A DNA stretch of 40,076 nt from Pseudonocardiales bacterium (GTDB lineage Bacteria > Actinomycetota > Actinomycetes > Mycobacteriales > Pseudonocardiaceae), in NCBI GenBank assembly GCA_019247305.1, contig JAFAPC010000166.1, forward strand, positions 1-40,076, given 5' to 3'. The notes beneath the pieces are model-generated. The model was not told where the DNA came from. It saw only the letters and a list, made by a program, of their open reading frames with translations, and did no database searches. Position 1 is the first letter of the stretch; each line of letters begins with the position of its first letter. Shown here piece after piece: positions 9,477-17,584 of this stretch. The position numbers and the translations under genes were made by a program.

Positions 9477-10088
9477 GTGCGGAGGTCACCGCCTAAGGAC
9501 TGGGACCAGTGGCGTCGGCAGAGCAACCTGGCCGGCTACGACGAGCGCTGGCGACGCATGGCGGCCGCGGGCGCGAACCCCCATGGCGAAGCGGACTTCG
9601 TGTCCTCCTACGGCCCGCGCCGGGTGCTGGATGGCGGGTGTGGCACCGGCCGGGTCGCCTTCGAGCTGGCCCGCCGCGGGCTGGACGTCGTCGGCGTCGA
9701 TCTTGATCCTGACATGATCGGCCTGGCGCGCGCGAAGGCACCCGAGCTGACCTGGGTGCAGGCTGATCTCAGCGAGCTCAACCTGCCAGCCCGGTTCGAT
9801 GCCGTCGTGCTTGCCGGCAACGTCATGCCGTTCGTGGCCAGCGACCGACGCGCCGCGGTGGTCCTCGCGTGCGCACAGCACCTGGCACCGGGCGGTCGGC
9901 TCATTGCCGGGTTCCAGTTCCTGGAGGGCTGGCCGACCGTGGCGGACTACGACAGATGGTGCGAGCGGGCCGGCCTTGTCCTCGAAGCCCGGTTCGCCAC
10001 GTGGGACCGTGATCCGTTCACCGATACCGGCTCGTACGTCGTGTCAGTGCATCACCGGCAACCATCAGACCACAACGACGTCGAGTAG
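9477..10088 (+). CDS. Class I SAM-dependent methyltransferase
   Basis: 203 residues from a GTG start, preceded by the strong ribosome-binding site GGGGAAGGAG at 9461-9470. It carries the standard methyltransferase-11/25 motifs: motif I VLDGGCGTGRVAFELA, motif II VVGVDLDPDM, an acidic QADLSEL, and LAPGGRLI as motif IV/post. The N-terminus (WRRQSNLAGYDERWRRMAAAG) resembles generic small-molecule methyltransferases in actinomycetes. The gene diverges from the methyltransferase at 8795-9394, and its last 24 bases overlap the convergent vapC-like gene. The substrate cannot be deduced. Confidence 0.85.
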   Translation: MRRSPPKDWDQWRRQSNLAGYDERWRRMAAAGANPHGEADFVSSYGPRRVLDGGCGTGRVAFELARRGLDVVGVDLDPDMIGLARAKAPELTWVQADLSELNLPARFDAVVLAGNVMPFVASDRRAAVVLACAQHLAPGGRLIAGFQFLEGWPTVADYDRWCERAGLVLEARFATWDRDPFTDTGSYVVSVHHRQPSDHNDVE

Positions 10089-10454
10089 TCGTTCCAGCCC
10101 GGTGAAGCCGTCGAGGTCGCGGGTGATGAGGGGCATCGAGTGGGCCGCCGCCGTCGCGGCGATCTGCAGATCCATCCGCCGAGGGCGAGGGCTGCGACCA
10201 GCCCGGCGAATCGCGGCGGCCATTGTGCCGTAAACCTCGGCGGCTTGGCGGTCGAAGGCCAGCACGATGAAGTGTTCGCGCACCACCTGGTACCGCTCGG
10301 CGCGAGCATGGCGTTCGATCGGGTCATCGATGTCTAGGCCGAACGCCAGTTCGGCGATGCTGATGGCGCTCACCGCCGGTTCGGCCGACTCGTGGACGCT
10401 GAGCTCCACGTCAGCCAGGTCGATGATCACCGAGGTGTCCAGCAGGATGTGCAT
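10065..10454 (-). CDS. vapC: PIN-domain toxin, VapC family
   Basis: 129 residues from ATG 10454, where the PIN core begins (MHILLDTSVIID). It has the expected acidic residues: D7 in LLDTS, E in AISIAELAFG, and aspartates in MDLQIAATAAA and LITRDLDGF. PIN toxins are Mg-dependent ribonucleases neutralised by a cognate antitoxin. The antitoxin gene ends 10 bases upstream, as is usual for such pairs. The frame stays open upstream to 10520, but that part is the antitoxin gene in another frame. The 3' end overlaps the convergent methyltransferase gene by 24 bases. Confidence 0.87.
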   Translation of the reverse strand: MHILLDTSVIIDLADVELSVHESAEPAVSAISIAELAFGLDIDDPIERHARAERYQVVREHFIVLAFDRQAAEVYGTMAAAIRRAGRSPRPRRMDLQIAATAAAHSMPLITRDLDGFTGLERLLDVVVV

Positions 10455-10464
10455 GGAGCTCGGC

Positions 10465-10776
10465 TCATTGCCCAGCCGGATCGGGGTACCCCCGCAGCCA
10501 GGGATCCTCCAGTGGGTCATCCGGTCCGAATACCGCGTCGAACTCCGCGCGTTCCCGGTGCCACCGCGCGCTGTCGAGGGGAGTCATCCGGCGGAATTCC
10601 GCTTGCCACTCGCCCACCGTCCGGCACCGCGCCGTCCGATCCGCCTGGTGGGGAATCAGCTCCGCGACCGGCCTGCCGTTGCGGGTGACCGTGAAACTCT
10701 CTCCTGCCTCGACCCGGCGCATGATCTCTGCGTTGTCGTTGCGGAGTTCCCGCTGGCCAATCACCTGACCCACCAC
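10465..10776 (-). CDS. Phd/YefM-type antitoxin paired with the PIN toxin
   Basis: 103 residues. The N-terminal ~55 residues have the Phd/YefM fold signature (VIGQRELRNDNAEIMRRV, then GESFTVTRNGRPVAELIP). The C-terminal ~45 residues form the toxin-wrapping tail. This DNA-binding antitoxin normally autorepresses the pair. It is located immediately upstream of vapC on the same strand. The type is Phd/YefM rather than a ribbon-helix-helix VapB. Confidence 0.88.
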   Translation of the reverse strand: MVGQVIGQRELRNDNAEIMRRVEAGESFTVTRNGRPVAELIPHQADRTARCRTVGEWQAEFRRMTPLDSARWHRERAEFDAVFGPDDPLEDPWLRGYPDPAGQ

Positions 10777-10814
10777 ACCATCGTAGCAGCATGCGCTACA
10801 GAATCGCTACGCCC

Positions 10815-11498
10815 TCACGCGCTGCGCAGCATCGCCCCGCTCCCGGCGAGCTGGACCAGCCGGTCGAGCACTCCTGGATGCACGCCCAGTGGCGCGGCCA
10901 CTACATCGGCTCCGGCCGTGGCGAGCCGGCGATGGAACAGTCCCGGGGCGAGCAGCCACGCGGCTACCGCAATCCTGGGTTCCTCGACGGATCGCAGACC
11001 GGCGACCAGGGGCGCCACCCGTGGGGCTCCGGTGGCCACGAAGGCTACCCGGACCCGGCTGCCGATCGAGCCGGACAGCTGGCGGGCTGCGGCCCGCACG
11101 TCGGCCCCCGCCCGCGGATCCGATGAGCCCGCCGCCGCCAGCACCACCGTGTCATCACGGCGCCACCCCGCCGCACGCAGCCGGTCGGCCACCGCGTCCA
11201 CCAGCAGCGGGTGCGGGCCGAGGGCGGTGCTGATGGTGACGTCCCGGCGCCCGGTGGCGGCCACCTCCCGGGGCACGTCGGTCCGCACGTGGTAACCAGC
11301 GCTCAGGAATGCCGGCACAACGGTGACTGGACCGGGCGCTCCGGCCACTACCTCGCGCACCCCAGGGCCGAGGACATCGACGAAGGCGAGCAACACCGGT
11401 CTGACGGGCAGCCGGACGCGTAGCGCGTCGACCAACTGGCGCGCCACCGCGACGCCCGCAGGATCCTGGGTTCCGTGCGCCACCACGACCACGGTCAC
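10815..11498 (-). CDS. Sirohydrochlorin chelatase (CbiX/SirB-like) of the nitrite reductase operon
   Basis: 227 residues from a GTG start that overlaps the stop of the upstream regulator gene (GTGA). The two halves look like repeated CbiX domains: VVVVAHGTQDPAG at the start, with FLSAGYHVRTDVP carrying the second conserved His, and a second half with AAAGSSDPRAG. The family inserts Co or Fe into sirohydrochlorin. In a nir operon the likely role is ferrochelation to make siroheme for NirB. The second half lacks an obvious catalytic His pair, as is common in the long form. It is the last gene of nirB-nirD-nnaR-cbiX. Confidence 0.85.
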   Translation of the reverse strand: MTVVVVAHGTQDPAGVAVARQLVDALRVRLPVRPVLLAFVDVLGPGVREVVAGAPGPVTVVPAFLSAGYHVRTDVPREVAATGRRDVTISTALGPHPLLVDAVADRLRAAGWRRDDTVVLAAAGSSDPRAGADVRAAARQLSGSIGSRVRVAFVATGAPRVAPLVAGLRSVEEPRIAVAAWLLAPGLFHRRLATAGADVVAAPLGVHPGVLDRLVQLAGSGAMLRSA

Positions 11499-12637
11499 CG
11501 GCAGTCTCCGGGATCCAAGGCCAGCCGGTAGCCGCGCTTGACTACGGTCTGCACCAGCCGTGGAGCGCCCAGCGCAGCCCGCAACCGGGCCACCGCAGTC
11601 TCCACGGCGTGCTCGTCGTCGCCCGCTGCGGGCATCACGGACAGCAGTTCGGTGCGCGGCACCACCCGGCCGGGACGGGCCGCCAGCAGCCGCAATAGGG
11701 CCATCGGGGTTGGTGGCACGGCGTGCAGCACCCCGTCAACCACCGCGGCATGTCCCCGCAGCTCCAGCACATGACCCGCGACCGGCCACCGTGGCGCTCG
11801 GGCCGGCAGGGTCTCGGACAGCGTGCGCACCAGCGCGCCGATCCGGGAGCGCTCCGGCTGCACCGTGGGCACGTCGCGGGCCACCAAGGGACCCGCAGTG
11901 ACCGGCCCGACACAGGCGACGAGCACATCCCGGCGCAGGCGGTGCAGCGCCGACTCCAATACCCCGAGCTCCCCTGCCCGGCGCAGCACGCTGGCCACAG
12001 CGGGTGCGCTGGTGAAGCTGACCGCGTCGAGGCCACCGTCCAGCACCATCCCGATCAGCCGGTCCAGTGGCGCGAGATCCTGCGGCAGCATCCACCGGTA
12101 GACGGGAACCTGGATGACCTGCGCACCGGCACATCCCAGCGCATCGACAAAGTCCGGCAGCGGCTCACCATGGAGCTGCACGGCGACCCGCACCCCTTCA
12201 AGGTCACCGGCTAACAAGTGCTCCAGGACCTCGGCGGAGGATTCCGAGGGAGGCGACCAGGCATCGGTCAGGCCCGCGGCCCGGACCGCTCCCCGCGACT
12301 TGGGGCCGCGGGAGAGCACGGTGGCACGGTGCAGCGCACCGATCAGTGCCTCGCCCAGCCCCCACCCGTCGGCGGCCTCCACCCAGCCGCGGAACCCGAT
12401 GCCCGTGGTGACCACCACCACGTCCGGCGGGTGATTGATCAGTTGTTCGGTGGCGGCGTGCAGTTCGGTGTCATCCGCCAGCGGCACGATCCGGATCGCT
12501 GGTGCGTGCAGCACGTCAGCGCCCCGACGCTCCAGCAAACCGCCCAGCTCCTCGGCCCGCCGTGCCGCGGTGACACCGACGGTGAATCCCGCCAACGGCA
12601 GCGGCTCGGATCTCGGCTGCGCCGATACCGCAGTCAT
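11495..12637 (-). CDS. nnaR: NnaR-like nitrate assimilation regulator: HemD domain fused to winged-helix DNA-binding domain
   Basis: 380 residues. Residues ~15-255 have the uroporphyrinogen-III synthase (HemD) fold (GFTVGVTAARRAEELGGLLERRG; later the DAVSFTSAPAV segment). Residues ~280-378 form an OmpR-type winged helix (TPMALLRLLAARPGRVVPRTELL, then AVETAVARLRAALG and VVKRGYRLAL). This fusion is the architecture described for NnaR, a co-activator of nitrate/nitrite assimilation genes with GlnR in Streptomyces and mycobacteria. Its place inside the nirBD operon supports that call. ATG 12637 overlaps the nirD stop (ATGA), and its own stop overlaps the chelatase start. Whether the HemD half still binds a tetrapyrrole or has enzymatic activity is unknown. 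Confidence 0.85.
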   Translation of the reverse strand: MTAVSAQPRSEPLPLAGFTVGVTAARRAEELGGLLERRGADVLHAPAIRIVPLADDTELHAATEQLINHPPDVVVVTTGIGFRGWVEAADGWGLGEALIGALHRATVLSRGPKSRGAVRAAGLTDAWSPPSESSAEVLEHLLAGDLEGVRVAVQLHGEPLPDFVDALGCAGAQVIQVPVYRWMLPQDLAPLDRLIGMVLDGGLDAVSFTSAPAVASVLRRAGELGVLESALHRLRRDVLVACVGPVTAGPLVARDVPTVQPERSRIGALVRTLSETLPARAPRWPVAGHVLELRGHAAVVDGVLHAVPPTPMALLRLLAARPGRVVPRTELLSVMPAAGDDEHAVETAVARLRAALGAPRLVQTVVKRGYRLALDPGDCR

Positions 12638-12975
12638 GAGGAACACACTTCCACAATGCCGTTGACCACCCGCGTGGGATAGGTCGGCACCGCGACACTG
12701 GGATCGTCCAGGCATACCCCGGTGGCCAGTTCGAAGACCTGCTTGTAGATCGGCGAGGCTACCGTCGCCCGCCCCTCACGGTCGCCGACGATTCCCCGGG
12801 AGAGCACCGAGGCCTTGCTGAAAGGGTCCAGGTTGGCCAAGGCGAACAATCCGTCGTCGTAGGTCCGGAACACCGCTACCGCAATGCCATCGACGAGGGC
12901 CGCTACTCCCCGTTCTGGGAGGAGATCGTCGTAGCGGCACACCGCGGTCCAGTGTGCCTGCACCCCCGTGGTCAT
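12634..12975 (-). CDS. nirD: Nitrite reductase (NADH) small subunit
   Basis: 113 residues. A NirD-type Rieske-like fold without the cluster ligands: WTAVCRYDDLLPERGVAALVDG, AVFRTYDDGLFALANLDPFS, then VLSRGIVGDREG and PIYKQVFELATGVCLDD. It is the partner of NirB in assimilatory nitrite reduction to ammonium in the cytoplasm. The start at 12975 overlaps the nirB stop (ATGA). The stop overlaps the regulator start in the same way. Longer in-frame sequence upstream lies inside nirB and is rejected. Confidence 0.95.
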   Translation of the reverse strand: MTTGVQAHWTAVCRYDDLLPERGVAALVDGIAVAVFRTYDDGLFALANLDPFSKASVLSRGIVGDREGRATVASPIYKQVFELATGVCLDDPSVAVPTYPTRVVNGIVEVCSS

Positions 12976-15518
12976 CGCACCACCGCCAGTTTCGGGCCGG
13001 CGATCAGCACCGGTTGACCGGGACGACGATGGGCCGGGGTTGGCTGGCCACGCTCCTGGACGAACTCGATGGTCGGGTCGGACACGCCCGGCGCGTTGAC
13101 GAACGAGGTGAACCGGGCCAGCTTGGCCGGGTCCTCCAGCACACCGCGCCACTCATCGGTGTAGCCCGCCACGTGCGCCTCTATTGCGGCCTCCAGCTCA
13201 GCGCAGATTCCCAGTGAGTCGTGCACGATCACGTCTCGCAGGTGGTCCAGGCCGCCTTCCAGCTCCTCCAGCCACGACGCGGTGCGCTGGAGCCGGTCGG
13301 CAGTGCGCACGTAGAACATCAGGAACCGGTCGATGGTGCGCACCAGCGTCTCGGTATCCACATCGGACACCAGCAGCTCGGCGTGCCGGGGCCGGAAACC
13401 GCCGTTGCCGCAGACGTAGAGGTTCCAGCCAGTCTCGGTGGCGATCACCCCGAAGTCCTTGCTGCGGGCCTCGGCGCACTCCCGCGCGCAGCCAGAGACC
13501 GCAGCCTTGACCTTGTGCGGCGCGCGCAGCCCCCGGTACCGCAGCTCCAGCGCGATGGCCAGACCCACCGAGTCCTGCACCCCGTAGCGGCACCAGTCGG
13601 TACCCACGCAGGATTTGACGGTGCGCAGCGCCTTACCGTAGGCGTGTCCCGATTCGAACCCGGCGTCCACCAGCCGACGCCAGATCGCCGGCAGCTGCTC
13701 CACCCGGGCGCCGAACAAGTCGATCCGCTGCCCACCGGTGATCTTGGTGTAGAGCCCGAAGTCGCGAGCCACCTCGCCGAGCACGATGAGTTTTTCCGGG
13801 GTGATCTCCCCGCCCGGTACCCGGGGTACCACCGAATAGGTGCCGTTGCGTTGCAGATTGGCTAGGAAGTGGTCGTTGGTGTCCTGCAAGGTGGCCTGCT
13901 CGCCATCGAGGATGTGGCTTCCCGGGGACAACACCCCGCTCAACGAGGCCAGGATGGAGGCCACCGCAGGCTTGCAGATGTCACAGCCGCGGCCCCTGCC
14001 GTGCTTGGCGACGAGCTCGGAGAAGGTCCGGATCCGGGTGGCGGCAACGATCTCGAACAGTTCAGCACGACTGCGCGCGAAGTGTTCGCACAGCGCCGTG
14101 GACTGCTCGACGCCGTGCACGGCGAGCAGCTTCTTCAACATCGGCACACACGAGCCGCAACCGGTGCCCGCCTTCGTGCACGCCTTGAGGGCGGGCACAG
14201 TCTTGGCTCCCTCGCGCACCGCCGCCCCGATCGCCTCGACGGGAACGGCGTGGCAAGAACACACTTGGGCGCCGGCCGGCAACGCGCTCGCGTCGAGCTC
14301 AGCGCCGGAGGGAGAGATCAGCGCACCGGGGTCGGCCGGCAGTTCCGCGCCGACCAGGGCGCGGAGCATGCCGTAGGCCGCAGCGTCGCCCACCAGCACG
14401 CCACCCAGCAGCGTCCGCGCGTCGTCGGAGACGACGAGCTTGGCGTAACGGCCGGCGATGGGATCGTTGTGCACCACCTCCAGGGCACCTTCGGTCTTGC
14501 CGTGGGCATCGCCGAAGCTGGCGACGTCAACCCCGAGCAGCTTGAGTTTGGTGGAGGTATCCGCGCCGGGGAAGGTGGCGTTGCCGCCCAGCAACCGGTC
14601 GGCCACCACCTCGGCCATCGCGTAGCCGGGTGCGACCAACCCGTAGCAGCGGCCCTGCACCGCAGCGCACTCCCCGACCGCCCAGATGGCCTCGTCGCCG
14701 GTGCGACACGCGGCGTCGACTAGCACACCACCCCGCTCACCGACTGGCAGCTCCGACTCGCGAGCCAGCTGGTCGCGGGGACGCACCCCGGCGGAGAACA
14801 CCACGACGTCGGTGTCAAGCTCAGTGCCATCGGAGAGCCGAACCAGCATCCGTCCCCGGTCGGGTTCGATGGCCGCGGTGGCACGGCCGCAGTACACCCG
14901 CACCCCGAGGCCCTCGATGAACCGGCGCAGCAACGCTCCGCCGCCCTCGTCCACCTGCATCGGCATCAGCCAGGGCGCGATCTCGACCACGTGCGGGGAC
15001 AGCCCGAGCTGGCGCAGCGCATACGCGGCCTCCAAACCGAGCAGCCCGCCGCCGACCACCACCCCGGAGCGCCGGCCGGCCGCGGTGGTGTGCATCGCGC
15101 GCTGCGCCGCCGCGCGGATGGCGTCGAGATCCTCCGGGGTCCGGTAGACGTAGCAGCCGGGCAGGTCGTGGCCGGGTACCGGAGGCACGAACGGCGCCGA
15201 CCCGGTGGCCAGCACCAACGCGTCATAGGCGACCCGGTGCCCGGAGGCGGTGCGGACGACGCGCTTGCGCCGGTCGATCCGCACGCACGCCTCACCCAGC
15301 CGCAGCTCCACGCGGTCGTCCTGGACAGCTGGCAGGGTCAGCGCCTGGGCGTCCCAGGAGTCCACGTACGAGGAGAGGGCGACCCGGTCGTAGGCCGGCC
15401 TGCGCTCCTCGGCAAGCACCACGATCCGCCATTGCCGCTGGACGTCCCGGCCGATCAGAGCCTCCACCAGCCGATGGCCGACCATGCCATGGCCCGCGAC
15501 GACGACAGTACGCATCAT
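12972..15518 (-). CDS. nirB: Nitrite reductase (NADH) large subunit
   Basis: 848 residues, the family's usual length. Order from the ATG at 15518: FAD/NAD-binding pyridine nucleotide-disulfide oxidoreductase (residues ~1-310); BFD-like [2Fe-2S] domain with Cys 420, 422, 454 and 457; a second cysteine pair in GCDICKPAV near 512-515; then sulfite/nitrite reductase half-domains with siroheme/[4Fe-4S] ligands Cys 637, 643, 677 and 681. It reduces nitrite to ammonium with NAD(P)H. The start is preceded by AGGAGGGAG, giving a good spacing to 15518; the ATG at 15515 is the alternative. It heads the coupled operon nirB-nirD-nnaR-cbiX. An upstream palindrome (15608-15651) and a GlnR-like site (15682-15708) suggest nitrogen control. 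Confidence 0.96.
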   Translation of the reverse strand: MMRTVVVAGHGMVGHRLVEALIGRDVQRQWRIVVLAEERRPAYDRVALSSYVDSWDAQALTLPAVQDDRVELRLGEACVRIDRRKRVVRTASGHRVAYDALVLATGSAPFVPPVPGHDLPGCYVYRTPEDLDAIRAAAQRAMHTTAAGRRSGVVVGGGLLGLEAAYALRQLGLSPHVVEIAPWLMPMQVDEGGGALLRRFIEGLGVRVYCGRATAAIEPDRGRMLVRLSDGTELDTDVVVFSAGVRPRDQLARESELPVGERGGVLVDAACRTGDEAIWAVGECAAVQGRCYGLVAPGYAMAEVVADRLLGGNATFPGADTSTKLKLLGVDVASFGDAHGKTEGALEVVHNDPIAGRYAKLVVSDDARTLLGGVLVGDAAAYGMLRALVGAELPADPGALISPSGAELDASALPAGAQVCSCHAVPVEAIGAAVREGAKTVPALKACTKAGTGCGSCVPMLKKLLAVHGVEQSTALCEHFARSRAELFEIVAATRIRTFSELVAKHGRGRGCDICKPAVASILASLSGVLSPGSHILDGEQATLQDTNDHFLANLQRNGTYSVVPRVPGGEITPEKLIVLGEVARDFGLYTKITGGQRIDLFGARVEQLPAIWRRLVDAGFESGHAYGKALRTVKSCVGTDWCRYGVQDSVGLAIALELRYRGLRAPHKVKAAVSGCARECAEARSKDFGVIATETGWNLYVCGNGGFRPRHAELLVSDVDTETLVRTIDRFLMFYVRTADRLQRTASWLEELEGGLDHLRDVIVHDSLGICAELEAAIEAHVAGYTDEWRGVLEDPAKLARFTSFVNAPGVSDPTIEFVQERGQPTPAHRRPGQPVLIAGPKLAVVR

Positions 15519-15607
15519 GCCACTCCCTCCTGCCACGCGGACACGGCCGGTCCTCTCGTCTCCACATCCGCCGGCTTCGTCCCAGGCCGCCGTCGACCGC
15601 GCGTGGC

Positions 15608-15651
15608 AGGTTGGTGAGCTGTTCGCCGCGCGGCGAACAGCTCACCAACCT
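15608..15651. repeat. Perfect 44-bp palindrome between narK and nirB
   Basis: Every base from 15608 to 15651 pairs with its mirror (22-bp arms, no spacer), starting AGGTTGGTGAGCTGTTCGCC. It lies 90 bp upstream of the nirB start and 59 bp after the end of narK; both genes are on the minus strand. There is no T-run on the downstream side. It could be a terminator hairpin for narK, an RNA hairpin in the nirB leader, or a symmetric operator. Confidence 0.9.
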
Positions 15652-15681
15652 CCAACCTTGATGACATCGTGAGCGCGTTTC

Positions 15682-15708
15682 GTGAACGCAGTGTTTCCGT
15701 GTTGTTTC
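15682..15708 (-). promoter_or_regulatory. Putative GlnR-type operator upstream of nirB
   Basis: Read on the minus strand: GAAAC, six bases, GAAAC, six bases, TTCAC, that is three elements at exact 11-bp spacing (plus-strand 15704, 15693 and 15682). Actinobacterial GlnR sites consist of GTnAC/GAAAC-like elements separated by six bases, and nirB is a known GlnR target in Streptomyces. The third element deviates from GTnAC. Assignment is by pattern only. Confidence 0.4.
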
Positions 15709-15709
15709 A

Positions 15710-17095
15710 TCACACCTGGGCGTGGGCTGGACTCAGCTGTTCGGATGTCACGCGCTCAGGTGCCCGGCGTAGGTGCACCAGATAGATGACAAGGACACAC
15801 GCCGCGTAAAAGAGCAGGAAGGACCAGAAAGCGGGTATTCCGGACTTCGTGGTGAGGAAAGACTGCCGGAAGGCGACGTTGATGAGCAACCCCCCCATCG
15901 CGCCGATCGAGCCGGCGATCCCGATCACCGCGCCGGAGCACCGGCGTGCCCTCATTAACGCGGACTGCCGAGGCTCGCCAGCCGCGATCGCCGCCTGGGC
16001 TTTGGCGTTGAAGGTCGACGGAATCATCTTGTAGTTCGAGCCGTTGCCCATTCCGGAAAACACAAACAGGGCAAGGAAACCGGCCACGAACAACGACAGC
16101 GACTTCTGCTCGGAAGCCAGGACCACGACTCCGGTGGCTAGGGCCATTCCGAAGAAAGTCAACAGGGAAACCTTGGCGCCACCGCGCCGGTCGGCTATCC
16201 GTCCACCGATTGGGCGGACCAGCGAGCCGATGAGCGGGCCTAGGAAGACAACCGAGGCCGTCTGCAACGGAGTGCGGCCGAACTGGGTCTGCAGCACCAG
16301 ACCGAAGGCAAAACTGTAGCCGATAAACGAGCCGAATGAGCCGATGTAGAGGAACGCCACCACCCAGGTCTGGACCTCCCGGACTGCCTCACGGAGCGCG
16401 CCGGTGTCGTTACTGATCGAGGAGAGGTTGTCCATATACCGCGCCGCGCACACCGCGGTGATCACGATCAGCGGAATGTAGATGACCAACACCAGCCGGG
16501 GGTAGGCGGCCCCGACCGTCGCGATCACCGCCAGGCCGAGCAACTGCATCACTGGCACGCCGATGTTTCCTCCGCCAGCGTTGATCCCGAGCGCCCAGCC
16601 CTTGCGGCGCTCCGGGAAGAAGGCGTTAATGTTGACCATGGACGAGGCGAAGTTGCCGCCGCCCACACCACCGAGCGCCGCGACGATGACGAACGTCAGG
16701 TACGAGGTGCCCGGATGCATGACGATGAGCGCCAAGGTGGTCGGAACGAGCAGCAACAATACGCTGACGATGGTCCAGTTGCGCCCACCGAACCGGGCCG
16801 GTGCCATGGTGTAGGGGATCCGCATCAGCCCGCCGATGAGCGAGGGGAGGGACACCAGAAGGAACTTGCCCGCCGCGTCAATACCGTAAGCCGGGCCCAT
16901 GAACAGCACCAGGACAGACCAGACGGTCCATATCGAGAACCCGATATGCTCAGCGAGGATCGAGAACCACAGGTTCCGATTCGCCACTCGCTTGCCCGTC
17001 TTCTCCCAAAATTCGGGGTCTTCCGGCTCCCAGTGGTCGATCCATCGCCGTCGGGGAGCCGATTGTGCTGGCACTGTCATCTCGATCGTACTCAT
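15710..17095 (-). CDS. narK: Nitrate/nitrite transporter, NarK family (MFS)
   Basis: 461 residues with about 12 hydrophobic segments. The cytoplasmic N-terminus WIDHWEPEDPEFWEKTGK is characteristic of actinobacterial NarK (NarK/NNP family). It also shows the nitrate-signature-like glycine-rich segment GGVGGGNFASSMVNINAFFP and a later INAGGGNIGVPVMQL. It imports nitrate, exchanges nitrite, or both. A GGAGGAAG ribosome-binding site precedes the start. It lies upstream of nirB on the same strand, but the palindrome and GlnR-like site between them suggest nirB has its own promoter. No assimilatory nitrate reductase gene is present in the window. Confidence 0.93.
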   Translation of the reverse strand: MSTIEMTVPAQSAPRRRWIDHWEPEDPEFWEKTGKRVANRNLWFSILAEHIGFSIWTVWSVLVLFMGPAYGIDAAGKFLLVSLPSLIGGLMRIPYTMAPARFGGRNWTIVSVLLLLVPTTLALIVMHPGTSYLTFVIVAALGGVGGGNFASSMVNINAFFPERRKGWALGINAGGGNIGVPVMQLLGLAVIATVGAAYPRLVLVIYIPLIVITAVCAARYMDNLSSISNDTGALREAVREVQTWVVAFLYIGSFGSFIGYSFAFGLVLQTQFGRTPLQTASVVFLGPLIGSLVRPIGGRIADRRGGAKVSLLTFFGMALATGVVVLASEQKSLSLFVAGFLALFVFSGMGNGSNYKMIPSTFNAKAQAAIAAGEPRQSALMRARRCSGAVIGIAGSIGAMGGLLINVAFRQSFLTTKSGIPAFWSFLLFYAACVLVIYLVHLRRAPERVTSEQLSPAHAQV

Positions 17096-17129
17096 TGCGC
17101 TTCCTCCAGCTGGTGGGTACGACGAGGGA

Positions 17130-17157
17130 CGCTATGTGCCGGTTATGTTCGCTATGT
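17130..17157 (-). promoter_or_regulatory. 20-bp-spaced direct repeat CGCTATGT in the narK promoter region
   Basis: CGCTATGT occurs at 17130-17137 and again at 17150-17157, exactly 20 bp (two helical turns) apart, with a related GGTTATGT between them at 17141. It lies 35-62 bp upstream of the narK start. This arrangement suits a dimeric activator site, for example for NnaR or GlnR, but no known consensus is matched convincingly. Confidence 0.45.
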
Positions 17158-17584
17158 TGCTGTTTGTTGCGGGGCTGAGAACTCCCGTTCACATCCGGGG
17201 GCGAGCGCGACGTGAGACTCGGGGACGCACGAACCCGGGCTGCAGCTCACCGCCGTAGATGATCTGCTCGAAAGGGTGGGGGTGTGCCGTGATCAGCCGA
17301 TCACCGCACAGATCTCCAGCGCCACAATGGTGAAGACTGTTTCCCTGCGACCGGCTCGCAAGAGCGAAACCGAACGTGTACACTTTCTCACCCGCTGGCG
17401 CGGCCAGGGTCGTTGGGTGAGTCGCCGGCTGGGTTGCTCTCCGGCACCATCGTGGCCGATCTCCCGGGTGCCCTGGCGGTTCCGGTACGATCACGAAACC
17501 CGGCAAACAGGCTGTCTGACCGTATGCCGCAGGGTTACCTCATGTTTGTCCCCCGTGATCAAGCCTGTGGATGTGGAGGCCATC
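17158..17584. other. Intergenic region between narK and the divergent XRE regulator
   Basis: About 430 bp that should hold the upstream part of the narK promoter and the promoter of the regulator at 17585. Open frames cross it on both strands, but none has family-like sequence. No hairpin terminator, RNA gene or repeat was recognised. Confidence 0.5.

Noticed and set aside
10267..11295. Plus-strand open frame of 342 codons across the toxin-antitoxin and chelatase genes
   Set aside because: It is antisense to three recognisable genes and its translation is low-complexity Arg/Ser/Pro/Ala.
17189..17506. Minus-strand 105-codon open frame upstream of narK
   Set aside because: There is no family-like sequence or ribosome-binding site. 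It lies in the intergenic promoter region.
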